From Lutibacter sp. UBA4458 (GTDB taxonomy: Bacteria; Bacteroidota; Bacteroidia; Flavobacteriales; Flavobacteriaceae), in contig DGOU01000001.1 in NCBI GenBank assembly GCA_002390165.1, forward strand, positions 1-10,577: a DNA stretch of 10,577 nt, read 5' to 3'. The translations under genes were made by a program, and so were the position numbers. The notes under the pieces were generated by a model, which was given only the letters and a program-made list of their open reading frames with translations, did not search any database and was not told the DNA's origin. This document shows, piece by piece, positions 1-6,796 of the stretch (positions are counted from its first letter, which is position 1; each line of letters starts with the position of its first letter).

Positions 1-31
1 TAATAGAAAATAGTGCTAAAGAATTGCAACA

Positions 32-766
32 CTAAAACTTTTTCTTTTTAAGTTCAAAGTCTTTGCCTAAGTAAACACGTCTAACCGTTTCATCTTCAGC
101 TAATTCACTAGGAGTTCCTTCTTTTAAAATACCACCTTCAAACATTAAATAAGTACGGTCTGTAATGGCTAAGGTTTCTTGCACATTATGGTCGGTAATT
201 AAAATACCAATGTTTCTATCCTTTAAATGCGCTACAATACTTTGAATATCTTCTACAGCAATAGGATCAACACCTGCAAAAGGTTCATCTAATAAAATAA
301 ACTTTGGATCAGATGCTAAAGCTCGAGCAATTTCAGTTCTTCTTCGTTCACCACCAGAAAGTAAATCGCCTCTATTTTTACGCACATGACCTAAACTAAA
401 TTCATCAATTAAAGATTCTAATTTTTTCTTTTGTTCATTTACCGATAAATTAGTGAATTGTAAAACAGATAAAATATTATCTTCAACGGATAATTTTCTA
501 AAAACGGACGCTTCTTGTGCTAAATACCCAACACCTTCTATGGCTCTTTTATACATTGGGTAAGTGGTAATTTCTTTGTCATCTAAAATAATATGACCTT
601 CATTTGGTTTTATCATACCAACAATCATATAAAATGAGGTTGTTTTTCCCGCTCCGTTTGGACCTAATAAACCTACTATTTCCCCTTGTTCTACTTCAAG
701 AGATATGCCTTTTACTACATATCTGCTACCATATTTCTTTTTAATATTATCTGCTCTTAAAATCAT
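32..766 (-). CDS. lptB: LPS export ABC transporter ATP-binding protein LptB
   Basis: This is the cytoplasmic ATPase of the LptB2FG transporter, which extracts lipopolysaccharide from the inner membrane and pushes it along the Lpt bridge to the outer membrane. The 244-residue length is normal for the family. Visible motifs are Walker A GPNGAGKT (35-42), the Q-loop at Gln84 in YLAQEASVF (an LptB-like stretch), signature LSGGE (136-140), Walker B FILLDE ending in catalytic Glu161, a D-loop at about 165-168, and the switch His193 in ITDHNV. It is the last visible gene of a minus-strand operon, nine bases after the AhpD-like gene. The upstream kdsD gene supplies a Kdo precursor, so the operon has an LPS theme. 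The LptB assignment over a generic ABC ATPase rests on the Q-loop region and on the context. The partners LptF, LptG and LptC are not in the window. Confidence 0.93.
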   Translation of the reverse strand: MILRADNIKKKYGSRYVVKGISLEVEQGEIVGLLGPNGAGKTTSFYMIVGMIKPNEGHIILDDKEITTYPMYKRAIEGVGYLAQEASVFRKLSVEDNILSVLQFTNLSVNEQKKKLESLIDEFSLGHVRKNRGDLLSGGERRRTEIARALASDPKFILLDEPFAGVDPIAVEDIQSIVAHLKDRNIGILITDHNVQETLAITDRTYLMFEGGILKEGTPSELAEDETVRRVYLGKDFELKKKKF

Positions 767-775
767 ATTGATTTT

Positions 776-1126
776 TTATTTAGTGCTGTTTTCTAATAGT
801 TCCCAAAACTCGTAAGCTCTTCTTAAATGTGGAATAACAATGGTTCCACCAACTAAGGTAGCAATAGACAATGTTTCCATAACCTCCTCTTTACTAACAC
901 CTTCTTTAAAGCAGGTTTCTAAATGATATTTTATACAATCATCACAACGTAAAACAGTAGATGCTACTAAGCCTAATAGTTCTTTGGTTTTTACGTCTAA
1001 TTTTCCTTTTTGAAAAGCATTAGTATCTAAATTAAATATACGTTTGATAATTTTATTATCCTGAGATAACAATTTATCATTCATTTTTGTTCTATAAGTT
1101 TCAAATTCTTCCAATAGATTATTCAT
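776..1126 (-). CDS. Carboxymuconolactone decarboxylase / AhpD-like family protein
   Basis: This is a small (116-residue) all-helical protein of the CMD/AhpD superfamily. With the ATG at 1126 it carries the AhpD-type redox signature C61-D-D-C64 followed by His68, and Glu49 in KTKELL sits where the AhpD proton-relay glutamate usually lies. This favours a thiol peroxidase or disulfide-reductase type activity over true carboxymuconolactone decarboxylation, but the substrate is unknown. A GTG at 1150 opens the same frame. I prefer the ATG because the eight extra residues are mostly lysine, produced by reading through the A-rich end of tatC. With the ATG the overlap with tatC is 8 bases. The gene sits between tatC and lptB and is probably coupled to tatC translation. 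Family membership is clear; the cellular role is not. Confidence 0.85.
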   Translation of the reverse strand: MNNLLEEFETYRTKMNDKLLSQDNKIIKRIFNLDTNAFQKGKLDVKTKELLGLVASTVLRCDDCIKYHLETCFKEGVSKEEVMETLSIATLVGGTIVIPHLRRAYEFWELLENSTK

Positions 1127-1946
1127 TTTCTTTTTCTTTTTTAAGCTCACGTTTAACTACTACTTTTGAAATATAGATACTTATTTCATATAATCCCATT
1201 ATTGGAATAGCCACAATTACCTGACTAATAATATCTGGTGGTGTAATTACCGCTGCTAAAACTAAAACTACAACCAACGCATGTTTTCTATAAGTTTTAA
1301 GAAAATCTGGCGTAACAATACCCATTTTAGTTAAAAAGAACATGATAATAGGTAATTCAAAAATTAAACCGCTAGCCAAAACAGTAGAGCGAATTAGCGA
1401 TATATAGGAACCAATTTTAATATTTCTTGCAACCATATTACTAACAGAATAATTTCCTAAAAAGTTAACAGATAATGGGGTAATAACATAATATCCAAAC
1501 AAAACTCCTAGAAAAAATAAGAAGGAAGAAATTATAATAAAACTTTTTGCGTTTTTACGCTCTTTCTCATACAAACCAGGGCTTAAAAATTTCCAAAATT
1601 CCCAAACTATAAATGGAAAAGCCATTATAAATCCAGCGGTTATGGAAGTCCAAATATGTACGCTAAACTGTTCAGCCATTTCTAAACTTTGAAATTGAAA
1701 TGGAATTTCCGTAATACATAATCCGTCTGCTCCAAAAAACCTAGAAACATGGCAGAAAAAGCGATACGTAATAAAGCTTGGATCTTTGGGAGCAAAAAGT
1801 ATTTTATTAAAAATAAATCCTTTCATTAAAAAGGCAATAATGCCAAATGCAAACACCGCCATGGAAGAACGTACTAAATGCCACCGTAACTCTTCAACAT
1901 GATCTAAAAAAGACATTTCTGATTTGTTCTCTTTTTTCTTTTTCAT
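1119..1946 (-). CDS. tatC: Sec-independent (twin-arginine) protein translocase subunit TatC
   Basis: TatC is the polytopic inner-membrane receptor of the Tat pathway. It binds twin-arginine signal peptides and recruits TatA to export folded proteins. The 275-residue product has the N-terminal family motif FLDHVEELRWHL (13-24), six hydrophobic segments at about 25-46, 96-118, 134-156, 180-205, 221-237 and 241-260, and the conserved cytoplasmic loop FP--VWEFW-FLSPGLYEKER (about 110-130), which contacts the signal peptide. The first periplasmic loop is long (about 47-95) and holds two cysteines, Cys65 and Cys77. The ATG at 1946 lies one base after the kdsD stop codon (TAA-A-ATG), so translation is probably coupled. 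A second ATG (residue 11) would still keep the FLDHVEEL motif. No tatA or tatB gene is in this window. Confidence 0.95.
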   Translation of the reverse strand: MKKKKENKSEMSFLDHVEELRWHLVRSSMAVFAFGIIAFLMKGFIFNKILFAPKDPSFITYRFFCHVSRFFGADGLCITEIPFQFQSLEMAEQFSVHIWTSITAGFIMAFPFIVWEFWKFLSPGLYEKERKNAKSFIIISSFLFFLGVLFGYYVITPLSVNFLGNYSVSNMVARNIKIGSYISLIRSTVLASGLIFELPIIMFFLTKMGIVTPDFLKTYRKHALVVVLVLAAVITPPDIISQVIVAIPIMGLYEISIYISKVVVKRELKKEKENE

Positions 1947-1947
1947 T

Positions 1948-2913
1948 TTAAAATATACCTTCTTTTAATAAATCGTGTAAATGTACTACGCCAACAAAAA
2001 TAGTATTATCTTCTACTAATATTTGAGTAATGTCATTTTTTTCTAATGTTTTTAGCGCATTAATTGCCATTTCATTACTATTTATGGTTTTAGGGTTTTT
2101 ACTCATAATATCTTCTGCAACTAAATGACTAATATCAGTATTGCTTTCTAACATTCTTCTTAAATCTCCATCCGTAATTATACCTACAATTTTATTATTA
2201 TTAATAACCGCAGTAGTTCCTAATCGTTTTTTAGAAATTTCTATAATAACATCTTTAATTGGTGTTTTTAGGGCTACTTGAGGCAATTCATTTTTATTAA
2301 TTAAATCTTTAACCCTTAAATATAATTTTTTACCTAATGCACCACCAGGATGATATTTTGCAAAATCTTTACTTGAAAATTTTTTAAGTTCTAATAAACA
2401 AACCGCTAAAGCATCGCCCATAACTAGCTGGGCAGTAGTGCTTGAAGTTGGCGCTAAATTATTACGACAAGCTTCTTTTTCTACAAATGAATTTAATGCA
2501 AAATCGGCGTTTTTACCTAAAAACGATTCTAAATTTCCTGTAATTGCAATAATTTTATTACCGTAATTTTTAATTAAAGGAACCAAAACTTTAATTTCAG
2601 GAGTATTGCCACTTTTTGAAATGCAAATTACCACATCATCATTTTGTATAGTTCCTAAATCTCCATGAATAGCATCAGCAGCATGCATAAAAATTGCTGG
2701 TGTACCAGTTGAGTTTAAAGTTGCTACAATTTTAGTAGCAATATTTGCACTTTTACCAATACCGGTAACTATAACTCTACCTTTAGAATTATAAATATAA
2801 TTTACTGCATTTTCAAAATCTTCATTTAGAAAATTAACTAAATTTGCTATAGCTATACTTTCTGTTAAAATTGTTTGCTTAGCATTTTCAATAATTGTAC
2901 TTTTATTTTTCAA
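1948..2913 (-). CDS. kdsD: KpsF/GutQ-type D-arabinose-5-phosphate isomerase (SIS + two CBS domains)
   Basis: The enzyme interconverts D-ribulose-5-phosphate and D-arabinose-5-phosphate, the first step toward Kdo, the inner-core sugar of LPS. The 321-residue length is typical. A SIS domain covers about 35-180 with GIGKSAN at 51-57, ISKSGNTPE at 98-106 and the Ser/Thr-rich APTSSTT at 154-160. Lys54, Glu106, Glu147 and His188 match the positions I know for E. coli KdsD Lys59, Glu111, Glu152 and His193 with a constant offset of five, so the active site looks intact. Two CBS domains follow (about 201-256 and 266-321), the first with the GIITDGDLRR motif. It is the first gene of the minus-strand operon ending in lptB, with a -7 box 48 bases upstream of the ATG. 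It could be a capsule or sugar-alcohol paralogue, but the lptB linkage favours Kdo. Confidence 0.93.
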   Translation of the reverse strand: MKNKSTIIENAKQTILTESIAIANLVNFLNEDFENAVNYIYNSKGRVIVTGIGKSANIATKIVATLNSTGTPAIFMHAADAIHGDLGTIQNDDVVICISKSGNTPEIKVLVPLIKNYGNKIIAITGNLESFLGKNADFALNSFVEKEACRNNLAPTSSTTAQLVMGDALAVCLLELKKFSSKDFAKYHPGGALGKKLYLRVKDLINKNELPQVALKTPIKDVIIEISKKRLGTTAVINNNKIVGIITDGDLRRMLESNTDISHLVAEDIMSKNPKTINSNEMAINALKTLEKNDITQILVEDNTIFVGVVHLHDLLKEGIF

Positions 2914-2961
2914 AAGTTAAGTATTTGATTTAAAAAAAATGTTATACCTTTAATTAGCAAA

Positions 2962-2969
2962 CAAAAATA
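2962..2969 (-). promoter_or_regulatory. Bacteroidota -7 box for the kdsD-tatC-AhpD-lptB operon
   Basis: On the minus strand this reads TATTTTTG, an exact match to the Bacteroidota -7 consensus TAnnTTTG, 48 bases before the kdsD ATG. I cannot find a clear -33 TTG at the usual 17-23-base distance. In such AT-rich DNA the box could arise by chance, so this is a candidate only. Its support is that the same octamer lies upstream of three other genes in the window. Confidence 0.45.
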
Positions 2970-3010
2970 AATTTATTTAACTAGATATTTGAATAAACTA
3001 CTAAAAAAAG

Positions 3011-3026
3011 TTAAAGTTAACTTTAA
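3011..3026. repeat. Perfect 16-bp palindrome in the kdsD/recQ divergent intergenic region
   Basis: TTAAAGTTAACTTTAA is its own reverse complement over all 16 bases, centred on GTTAAC. It lies 43 bases before the recQ ATG and upstream of the kdsD promoter candidate. It could be an operator for a dimeric regulator or a small hairpin in the recQ leader. The local sequence is nearly all A and T, which makes chance palindromes more likely, and no regulator is identified. Confidence 0.5.
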
Positions 3027-3069
3027 AACTAAATTAAAAACTAATTAAAAATAATTTTTAAAGGCAAAA

Positions 3070-5268
3070 ATGAACAGTTCGGAATTAGATTTACACGAGG
3101 CTTTAAAAAAATATTTTGGATTTGATAAATTCAAAGGCTTACAAGAAAAAGTAATAAAAAGTATATTAAATAACCATAATACCTTTGTGGTAATGCCCAC
3201 TGGCGGAGGGAAATCCTTATGCTATCAACTACCAGCTTTAATGAAAGAGGGTACAGCAATTGTAGTTTCCCCATTAATCGCATTAATGAAAAATCAGGTA
3301 GATGCCATTAGAGGAATATCTGAAAATCAAGGCATTGCACATGTTTTAAACTCATCTTTAAATAAAACAGAAGTAAATAAGGTTAAAAGTGATATTGAAA
3401 ATGGTATTACTAAATTATTATATGTTGCTCCAGAATCTTTAATAAAAGAAGAATATGTTGAATTTTTAAAAAATCAAACCATATCTTTTGTAGCAATTGA
3501 TGAGGCACATTGTATTTCAGAATGGGGACATGATTTTAGACCAGAATATAGAAATCTAAAAAACATAATTAAACAGATAGATGATGTGCCAATAATTGGA
3601 TTAACTGCTACTGCCACTGAAAAAGTGCAGGAAGACATTATTAAAACCTTAGGGTTGGCTGATCCAAAAACTTTTAAAGCATCTTTTAATAGAGCAAATT
3701 TATTTTACGAAGTACGTCCGAAAACAAAAAATGTAGCGTCAGATATTATTAAATTTATTCGTCAACATCAAAATAAATCTGGAATTATTTATTGTTTAAG
3801 TAGAAAAAAGGTAGAAGAAATAGCGCAAGTTTTACAAGTTAATGGCGTAAAAGCAGTTCCTTATCACGCTGGTTTAGATGCTAAAACAAGAAGTAAGCAT
3901 CAAGACATGTTTTTAATGGAAGATGTAGATGTTGTTGTTGCAACTATTGCTTTTGGTATGGGAATTGATAAGCCAGATGTTCGCTTTGTAATTCATCATG
4001 ATATACCTAAAAGTTTAGAAAGTTATTACCAAGAAACTGGTAGAGCTGGGCGAGATGGAGGTGAAGGTTATTGTTTAGCATTTTATGCGTATAAAGATAT
4101 TGAAAAATTAGAAAAATTTTTATCCGGAAAACCAGTTGCAGAGCAAGAAATAGGAAATGCATTATTACAAGAAGTTGTTGGGTATGCAGAAACTTCTATA
4201 TCACGCAGAAAATATTTATTGCATTATTTTGGTGAAGAATTTGATGAAATTAATGGAGAAGGAGCTTCTATGGATGATAATGTTAAAAATCCTAAGAAAA
4301 AAACAGAAGCAAAAAAAGAACTTAAAATAATTTTAGAAGTAGTAACTAAATCTTTTCAAAAATATAAAGCTAAAGAGGTAGTAAACGTTTTAATTGGAAA
4401 AGTTAATGCCTTATTAAAATCGCATAAAACGGATGAAAAGGAATTTTTTGGAATAGGTAATAAACAAACCGATAAATATTGGATGGCTTTAATTCGTCAG
4501 GGTTTAGTAGCGGGATTTTTAAGAAAAGAAATTGAAGAATATGGCGTTATAAAAATTACAGAGAAAGGAACGGATTTTATTAAAAACCCTTTTTCTTTTA
4601 TGATGACAGAAGACCACGCTTATGATACAGAAAAGGATGATTCTATTATAACCAGCCAAAAAAGTGGTGGAGCTGCATCAGATGAAACTTTAATGAAATT
4701 ATTAAAAGATTTGCAAAAATCTGTTGCTAAAAAAAATGGCGTTCCTCCGTATGCAGTAATTCAAGAAACATCTTTAGAAGATATGACCTTAAAATATCCT
4801 ATAACCATGGATGAATTAAAAAATATTTATGGAGTAGGAGAAGGGAAAGCTAAAAAATACGGAAAACCTTTTGTGGATTTAATAGCTAAATATGTGGAAG
4901 AAAATGATATTGTTAGACCTGACGATATTATTGTAAAAAGCACCGGTGTAAATTCTAGTTTGAAACTATTTATAATTCAAAATACAGATAGAAAACTTCC
5001 TTTAATGGATATTGCTAAATCTAAAGGGCTTACTTTTCATGAACTTATTGAAGAAATGCAACGTATTGTTTATAGTGGCACTAAATTGAATATTAGCTAT
5101 TGTGTTAATGAGCATTTAGACGAAGAACAACAAGAAGAAATTTTTGATTATTTTATGGAGAATGAATCTGACAAAATACAGGATGCTATGGATGAATTTG
5201 ATGGGGATTATGAAGAAGATGAACTTAGATTAATGCGTATTAAATTTATAAGTGAAGTTGCTAATTAA
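3070..5268 (+). CDS. recQ: ATP-dependent DNA helicase RecQ (zinc-less, extended Bacteroidota form)
   Basis: RecQ is a 3'-5' DNA helicase of recombination repair and fork processing. The 732 residues show motif 0 (FKGLQEKVI, about 21-29), Walker A TGGGKS with Lys48, DEAH at 144-147 followed by the aromatic-rich RecQ loop CISEWGHDFRPEY, TATAT at motif III, and QETGRAGRDGG at motif VI. An RQC winged-helix region follows (about 410-520), then an HRDC domain at about 538-612 containing YGVGEGKAKKYG. Two things are unusual. The zinc-binding subdomain (378-405) has SRRKYLLHYF and NGEGASMDDNV where four cysteines are normally found. There is also an acidic C-terminal extension of about 120 residues beyond the roughly 610 of E. 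coli RecQ. The ATG at 3070 gives the expected N-terminus. The gene is transcribed divergently from kdsD, and its stop interlocks with that of the convergent ZIP gene. Confidence 0.95.
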   Translation: MNSSELDLHEALKKYFGFDKFKGLQEKVIKSILNNHNTFVVMPTGGGKSLCYQLPALMKEGTAIVVSPLIALMKNQVDAIRGISENQGIAHVLNSSLNKTEVNKVKSDIENGITKLLYVAPESLIKEEYVEFLKNQTISFVAIDEAHCISEWGHDFRPEYRNLKNIIKQIDDVPIIGLTATATEKVQEDIIKTLGLADPKTFKASFNRANLFYEVRPKTKNVASDIIKFIRQHQNKSGIIYCLSRKKVEEIAQVLQVNGVKAVPYHAGLDAKTRSKHQDMFLMEDVDVVVATIAFGMGIDKPDVRFVIHHDIPKSLESYYQETGRAGRDGGEGYCLAFYAYKDIEKLEKFLSGKPVAEQEIGNALLQEVVGYAETSISRRKYLLHYFGEEFDEINGEGASMDDNVKNPKKKTEAKKELKIILEVVTKSFQKYKAKEVVNVLIGKVNALLKSHKTDEKEFFGIGNKQTDKYWMALIRQGLVAGFLRKEIEEYGVIKITEKGTDFIKNPFSFMMTEDHAYDTEKDDSIITSQKSGGAASDETLMKLLKDLQKSVAKKNGVPPYAVIQETSLEDMTLKYPITMDELKNIYGVGEGKAKKYGKPFVDLIAKYVEENDIVRPDDIIVKSTGVNSSLKLFIIQNTDRKLPLMDIAKSKGLTFHELIEEMQRIVYSGTKLNISYCVNEHLDEEQQEEIFDYFMENESDKIQDAMDEFDGDYEEDELRLMRIKFISEVAN

Positions 5269-5936
5269 GCTAAAAAGGCAACGCCCATTCCTATTAATAT
5301 AGCGGTAAACTTTAATAAATTAAATTTGTGATCTTTTGAAGATTCAAATAAAATAATGGTTGAAATATGTAAAAATATTCCAATAATTATCGCCATTATC
5401 TCTGATTTATAGCGAATTAAAAAGGCACTATTTTCTCCAAAAAAACTTCCTAATGGCGACATTAATGCAAATGCTAATAAAAATAATATCGCATATTTTT
5501 TTGAAATAGTAGATTTAACAAAAAAAGTACCTAGAATAATAGCAATAGGTATTTTATGAACTACTATTGCCCAAAGTAAATGTTCGTGATGTAAATTATG
5601 TGCTAAAGGAATTCCTTCCATAAAAGCATGAATACATAAACTTATAAATAAAGCCCAAGGAAAAATACTGCTATTCTGCACATGAATATGCCCATGTTCT
5701 GCTCCTTTTGAAAAAAAATCTAAAATAAGTTGAAGTAATAATCCTAATAAAATGAATACTCCAATAGTTTTGTTATACACTGCATAAACTTCTGGTAATA
5801 AATGTAAAATGGAAATGGCTAATAAGTATGCACCACTAAAGGAAAGTAATAATTGAACAGTTTTGTTTCCTGGTTTTAAACCATAAACTATAATAATTCC
5901 TACTAAAACCGAAGCTATTAAAACTAAATAAGTCAT
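5265..5936 (-). CDS. ZIP-family divalent metal (zinc) transporter
   Basis: This is an inner-membrane protein of 223 residues with about eight hydrophobic segments, matching ZIP permeases, which usually import Zn2+ or related divalent metals. Supporting motifs are HLLPE at 45-49 in helix 2, a short His-rich cytoplasmic-type loop HGHIH at 81-85 between helices 3 and 4, HAFMEG with His103 and Glu107 in helix 4, and HKIP with His127 in helix 5. The helix-5 motif lacks the glutamate that many ZIPs have right after the proline (HNIPEG-like); here it reads HKIPIA. The metal preference is therefore uncertain. The ATG overlaps the stop of the upstream methyltransferase (ATGA), so the two genes are probably translated together. 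The stop codon overlaps the recQ stop by 4 bases, tail to tail. Confidence 0.85.
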   Translation of the reverse strand: MTYLVLIASVLVGIIIVYGLKPGNKTVQLLLSFSGAYLLAISILHLLPEVYAVYNKTIGVFILLGLLLQLILDFFSKGAEHGHIHVQNSSIFPWALFISLCIHAFMEGIPLAHNLHHEHLLWAIVVHKIPIAIILGTFFVKSTISKKYAILFLLAFALMSPLGSFFGENSAFLIRYKSEIMAIIIGIFLHISTIILFESSKDHKFNLLKFTAILIGMGVAFLA

Positions 5937-6661
5937 TCTAAAACTAAAATTAATCTGTCTGAATATTGTTCATTAAACTCTTCTAATTGGTAATTTCCAA
6001 ATTTATTTTTTATGGTAAAACCAACAGCTTGCATATAGCTTTTAGCCTTTTTAAAATCTATACATTTCACTTTTTCAGTGTATTGATGTTGTTTACCATC
6101 AGCAAAAAAGTTTATTTCTTTATGCACAAATCCATTTTCTATAAATCTATGAATTTTAAAAGTAATGCCATCAATGGTTTTTTCTTCAAACGGTACTAAA
6201 TTGTCGTTTACTTTTTTTGTATTCATAAAGTCAATTACAGCAATGCCATTTTCCTTTAAACCATTTTTTATATTTTTTAAAATTAAAATATCTTCAGCAT
6301 CTTCCTCAAAAAAACCAAAACTGGTAAATAAATTTAAAATAGCATCATATTTATTTTTGAAAGGAACACGCATATCATGTTCATAAAAGTGAAGGGCTTC
6401 ATTTTCAAACTGTTTTGCATAATTTATACTGTTAGAAGATAAATCTGCACCAGCAACATTAAATCCAAGTTTATTTAAATAAATAGCATGTCTTCCTTTT
6501 CCACAACCTAAATCTAATAATTTAGTTTTTTTATTAAGATTTAAAAAAGAAACTAAATTTTGCATAAATAGCTGCGCTTCTTTATCGTCTCTGTTTTTAT
6601 ATAAAATGTGGTAATACTTGGTGTTAAACCAGGAAACAAACCAGTCTTTTGTATTTTTCAT
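5933..6661 (-). CDS. Class I SAM-dependent methyltransferase, substrate unknown
   Basis: This is a 242-residue soluble protein with a Rossmann-type SAM-binding fold. Motif I is LLDLGCGKG (48-56), followed by RHA. The acidic ribose-binding residue is Asp73 in VAGADLS, and the adenine-contacting Asp96 lies in EHDMRVPF. The strand-4 segment KYDAILNLFTSFGFF fits the family, which resembles Methyltransf_25 / UbiE-like small-molecule methyltransferases. The C-terminal third (about 150-242) is beta-rich and may form a substrate cap. The N-terminus DWFVSWFNTKYYHILY is aromatic-rich and recurs, from memory, in Bacteroidota homologues. Its stop overlaps the start of the ZIP gene by 4 bases, so the two form an operon, though I see no biochemical link. 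A -7 box lies 16 bases upstream of the ATG. The substrate cannot be assigned. Confidence 0.85.
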   Translation of the reverse strand: MKNTKDWFVSWFNTKYYHILYKNRDDKEAQLFMQNLVSFLNLNKKTKLLDLGCGKGRHAIYLNKLGFNVAGADLSSNSINYAKQFENEALHFYEHDMRVPFKNKYDAILNLFTSFGFFEEDAEDILILKNIKNGLKENGIAVIDFMNTKKVNDNLVPFEEKTIDGITFKIHRFIENGFVHKEINFFADGKQHQYTEKVKCIDFKKAKSYMQAVGFTIKNKFGNYQLEEFNEQYSDRLILVLE

Positions 6662-6677
6662 AAATGGTAATTGCCTG

Positions 6678-6685
6678 CAAAAATA
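6678..6685 (-). promoter_or_regulatory. Bacteroidota -7 box for the methyltransferase-ZIP operon
   Basis: The minus strand reads TATTTTTG, matching TAnnTTTG, 16 bases before the methyltransferase ATG at 6661. That would give a leader of only about ten bases. No clear -33 TTG is visible at a normal distance. The divergent gene has the same octamer on the opposite strand, which makes this intergenic region a plausible paired promoter. Confidence 0.5.
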
Positions 6686-6771
6686 CTAAATTGTTTTAAG
6701 TGAATACTGAAATTATACGAGTATTATAAATTCTATACTTAGTTATTGGTATTTTATATCCATAATAATAG

Positions 6772-6779
6772 TATTTTTG
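6772..6779 (+). promoter_or_regulatory. Bacteroidota -7 box for the THUMP methyltransferase gene
   Basis: The plus strand reads TATTTTTG, matching TAnnTTTG, 17 bases before the ATG at 6797. A TTG at 6746-6748 could serve as the -33 element with a 23-base spacer, at the long end of the normal range. If this promoter is used, transcription starts near 6785, which rules out the upstream in-frame TTG at 6746 as the translation start. Confidence 0.55.
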
Positions 6780-6796
6780 TGCATATTTTTAAATAT

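Noticed and set aside
1..31. Left-edge sequence as the end of another gene
   Set aside because: It is too short to support any frame, with stop codons near the edge (TAATAG at the start of the plus strand).
11..35. AGTG / CACT inverted pair just downstream of lptB, as a possible terminator
   Set aside because: The stem is only four pairs with a long loop and no proper U-tract; the window edge prevents a decision on whether the operon continues.
1127..1150. GTG start giving the AhpD-like protein eight extra residues
   Set aside because: The added stretch is mostly Lys from the end of tatC. The ATG at 1126 gives a normal family length and an 8-base coupled overlap.
5257..5275. Weak GCT / AGC hairpin around the recQ and ZIP stop codons
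   Set aside because: Three base pairs around an AT loop is too weak for an intrinsic terminator.
5987..6386. Two plus-strand open frames (5987-6199 and 6165-6386)
   Set aside because: They are antisense to the SAM methyltransferase, whose motifs are clear, and their translations are Phe/Ser/Lys-rich with no family features; they reflect AT-rich composition.
6746..6796. Upstream TTG start extending the THUMP methyltransferase by 17 residues
   Set aside because: The extra residues are unlike the family N-terminus, and the extension includes the -7 box, so it would precede the likely transcription start.
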